Assembly (NCBI GenBank): GCA_017425745.1
Contig: JAFOXT010000361.1
Coordinates: 1-6,382 of the forward strand
DNA length: 6,382 bases
Origin: Clostridia bacterium
GTDB lineage: Bacteria; Bacillota; Clostridia; Oscillospirales; Acutalibacteraceae
Reading direction: 5' to 3'
Shown: positions 6,121-6,382 of the stretch, piece after piece
Numbering within the stretch: the stretch's first letter is position 1
How the letters are laid out: each line of letters begins with the position of its first letter
Translations under genes and position numbers: made by a program
The notes under the pieces: model-generated
The model's input: only the letters and a program-made list of their open reading frames with translations
Told to the model about the DNA's origin: nothing
Databases searched by the model: none

Positions 6121-6382
6121 TTATTTTGTGTTGAGAATCTCGTATGCGACATCGGGAATGTCAGACATAATGCAGTCTGCACCGATTTCTCTGAGGTGTG
6201 CCATTTCAGCTTCGTCATTGATAGTCCAGTACTGAACTGCAATATCGTGACGGTGAGCGTAGTTTACAAGTCTTGTTGTGTCAAGACGAAGAATAGAAAG
6301 ACCTGAGGGAATCTGAAGTGCAGAGAATTTATATGCACCCTGTCGGTCAATTCCGAGAAGTGAAAGGAAATAAACCTGAACA
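6121..6382 (-). CDS. Glycerophosphodiester phosphodiesterase-family protein, C-terminal part (5' end beyond the window)
   Basis: The last 86 codons and the TAA (6123-6121) are visible; the N-terminus lies past the right edge. The family hydrolyses glycerophosphodiesters, the deacylated phospholipids, to glycerol-3-phosphate and an alcohol. The visible part shows the hallmark end of the TIM barrel: LVNYAHRHDIAVQYWTIND, then the helix with EAEMAHLREIGADC, then IMSDIPD. The WTIND and (G)(I)xxD-P-D elements are the last two conserved strands of the family. The usual Gly after GxD is Cys (ADC) and the usual Thr before Asp is Ser, both mild changes. The metal-binding and catalytic HE/HD residues near the N-terminus cannot be checked, so activity is not proven. 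A typical cytosolic member has about 240 residues, so roughly the last third is seen. It is transcriptionally separate from the oad operon. Confidence 0.88.
   Translation of the reverse strand, partial: VQVYFLSLLGIDRQGAYKFSALQIPSGLSILRLDTTRLVNYAHRHDIAVQYWTINDEAEMAHLREIGADCIMSDIPDVAYEILNTK

Overview
The window looks like a piece of a low-to-moderate G+C anaerobic Firmicute, probably a gut Clostridia member of the Oscillospiraceae/Ruminococcus type. The grounds are strong AGGAGG-type ribosome binding sites, a sodium-pump decarboxylase split into four subunits, a secreted BspA-like leucine-rich-repeat protein, and an intergenic REP-like repeat of a style common in such genomes. The taxonomic placement is inference. 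All genes read on the minus strand, so the layout below follows transcription from right to left.

At the right edge (6382-6121) is the C-terminal third or so of a glycerophosphodiester phosphodiesterase-family protein, closed by a hairpin at 6112-6081. A well-spaced sigma-A type promoter (6034-6006) then drives a compact four-gene operon at 5941-2564. This encodes OadA (carboxyltransferase alpha subunit, TTG start), OadG (small membrane subunit), a free-standing biotin carrier protein, and OadB (the membrane Na+ channel/carboxybiotin decarboxylase). A strong rho-independent terminator at 2547-2521 ends it. Together these make a complete biotin-dependent, Na+-translocating oxaloacetate decarboxylase. 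OadA moves CO2 from oxaloacetate to the biotin on the carrier protein, OadB decarboxylates carboxybiotin and exports Na+, and OadG holds the complex together. Every catalytic and Na+-site residue that I can place by family numbering is present.

The gap at 2179-2563 has no credible gene. It holds the operon terminator, a 14-bp tandem duplication, a pair of inverted REP-like arms about 160 bp apart with a central palindrome, and a candidate promoter for the next gene. From 2178 to the left edge runs one uninterrupted reading frame for a secreted BspA-like LRR protein. It has two LRR blocks separated by a non-repeat segment with a Cys-x2-Cys-x2-Cys cluster, and its 3' end lies outside the window.

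I see no sign of a wholly new system. The points most worth a second look are the split OadA/biotin-carrier design, the TTG start of oadA, the inverted repeat element, and the cysteine-bearing insert of the LRR protein.
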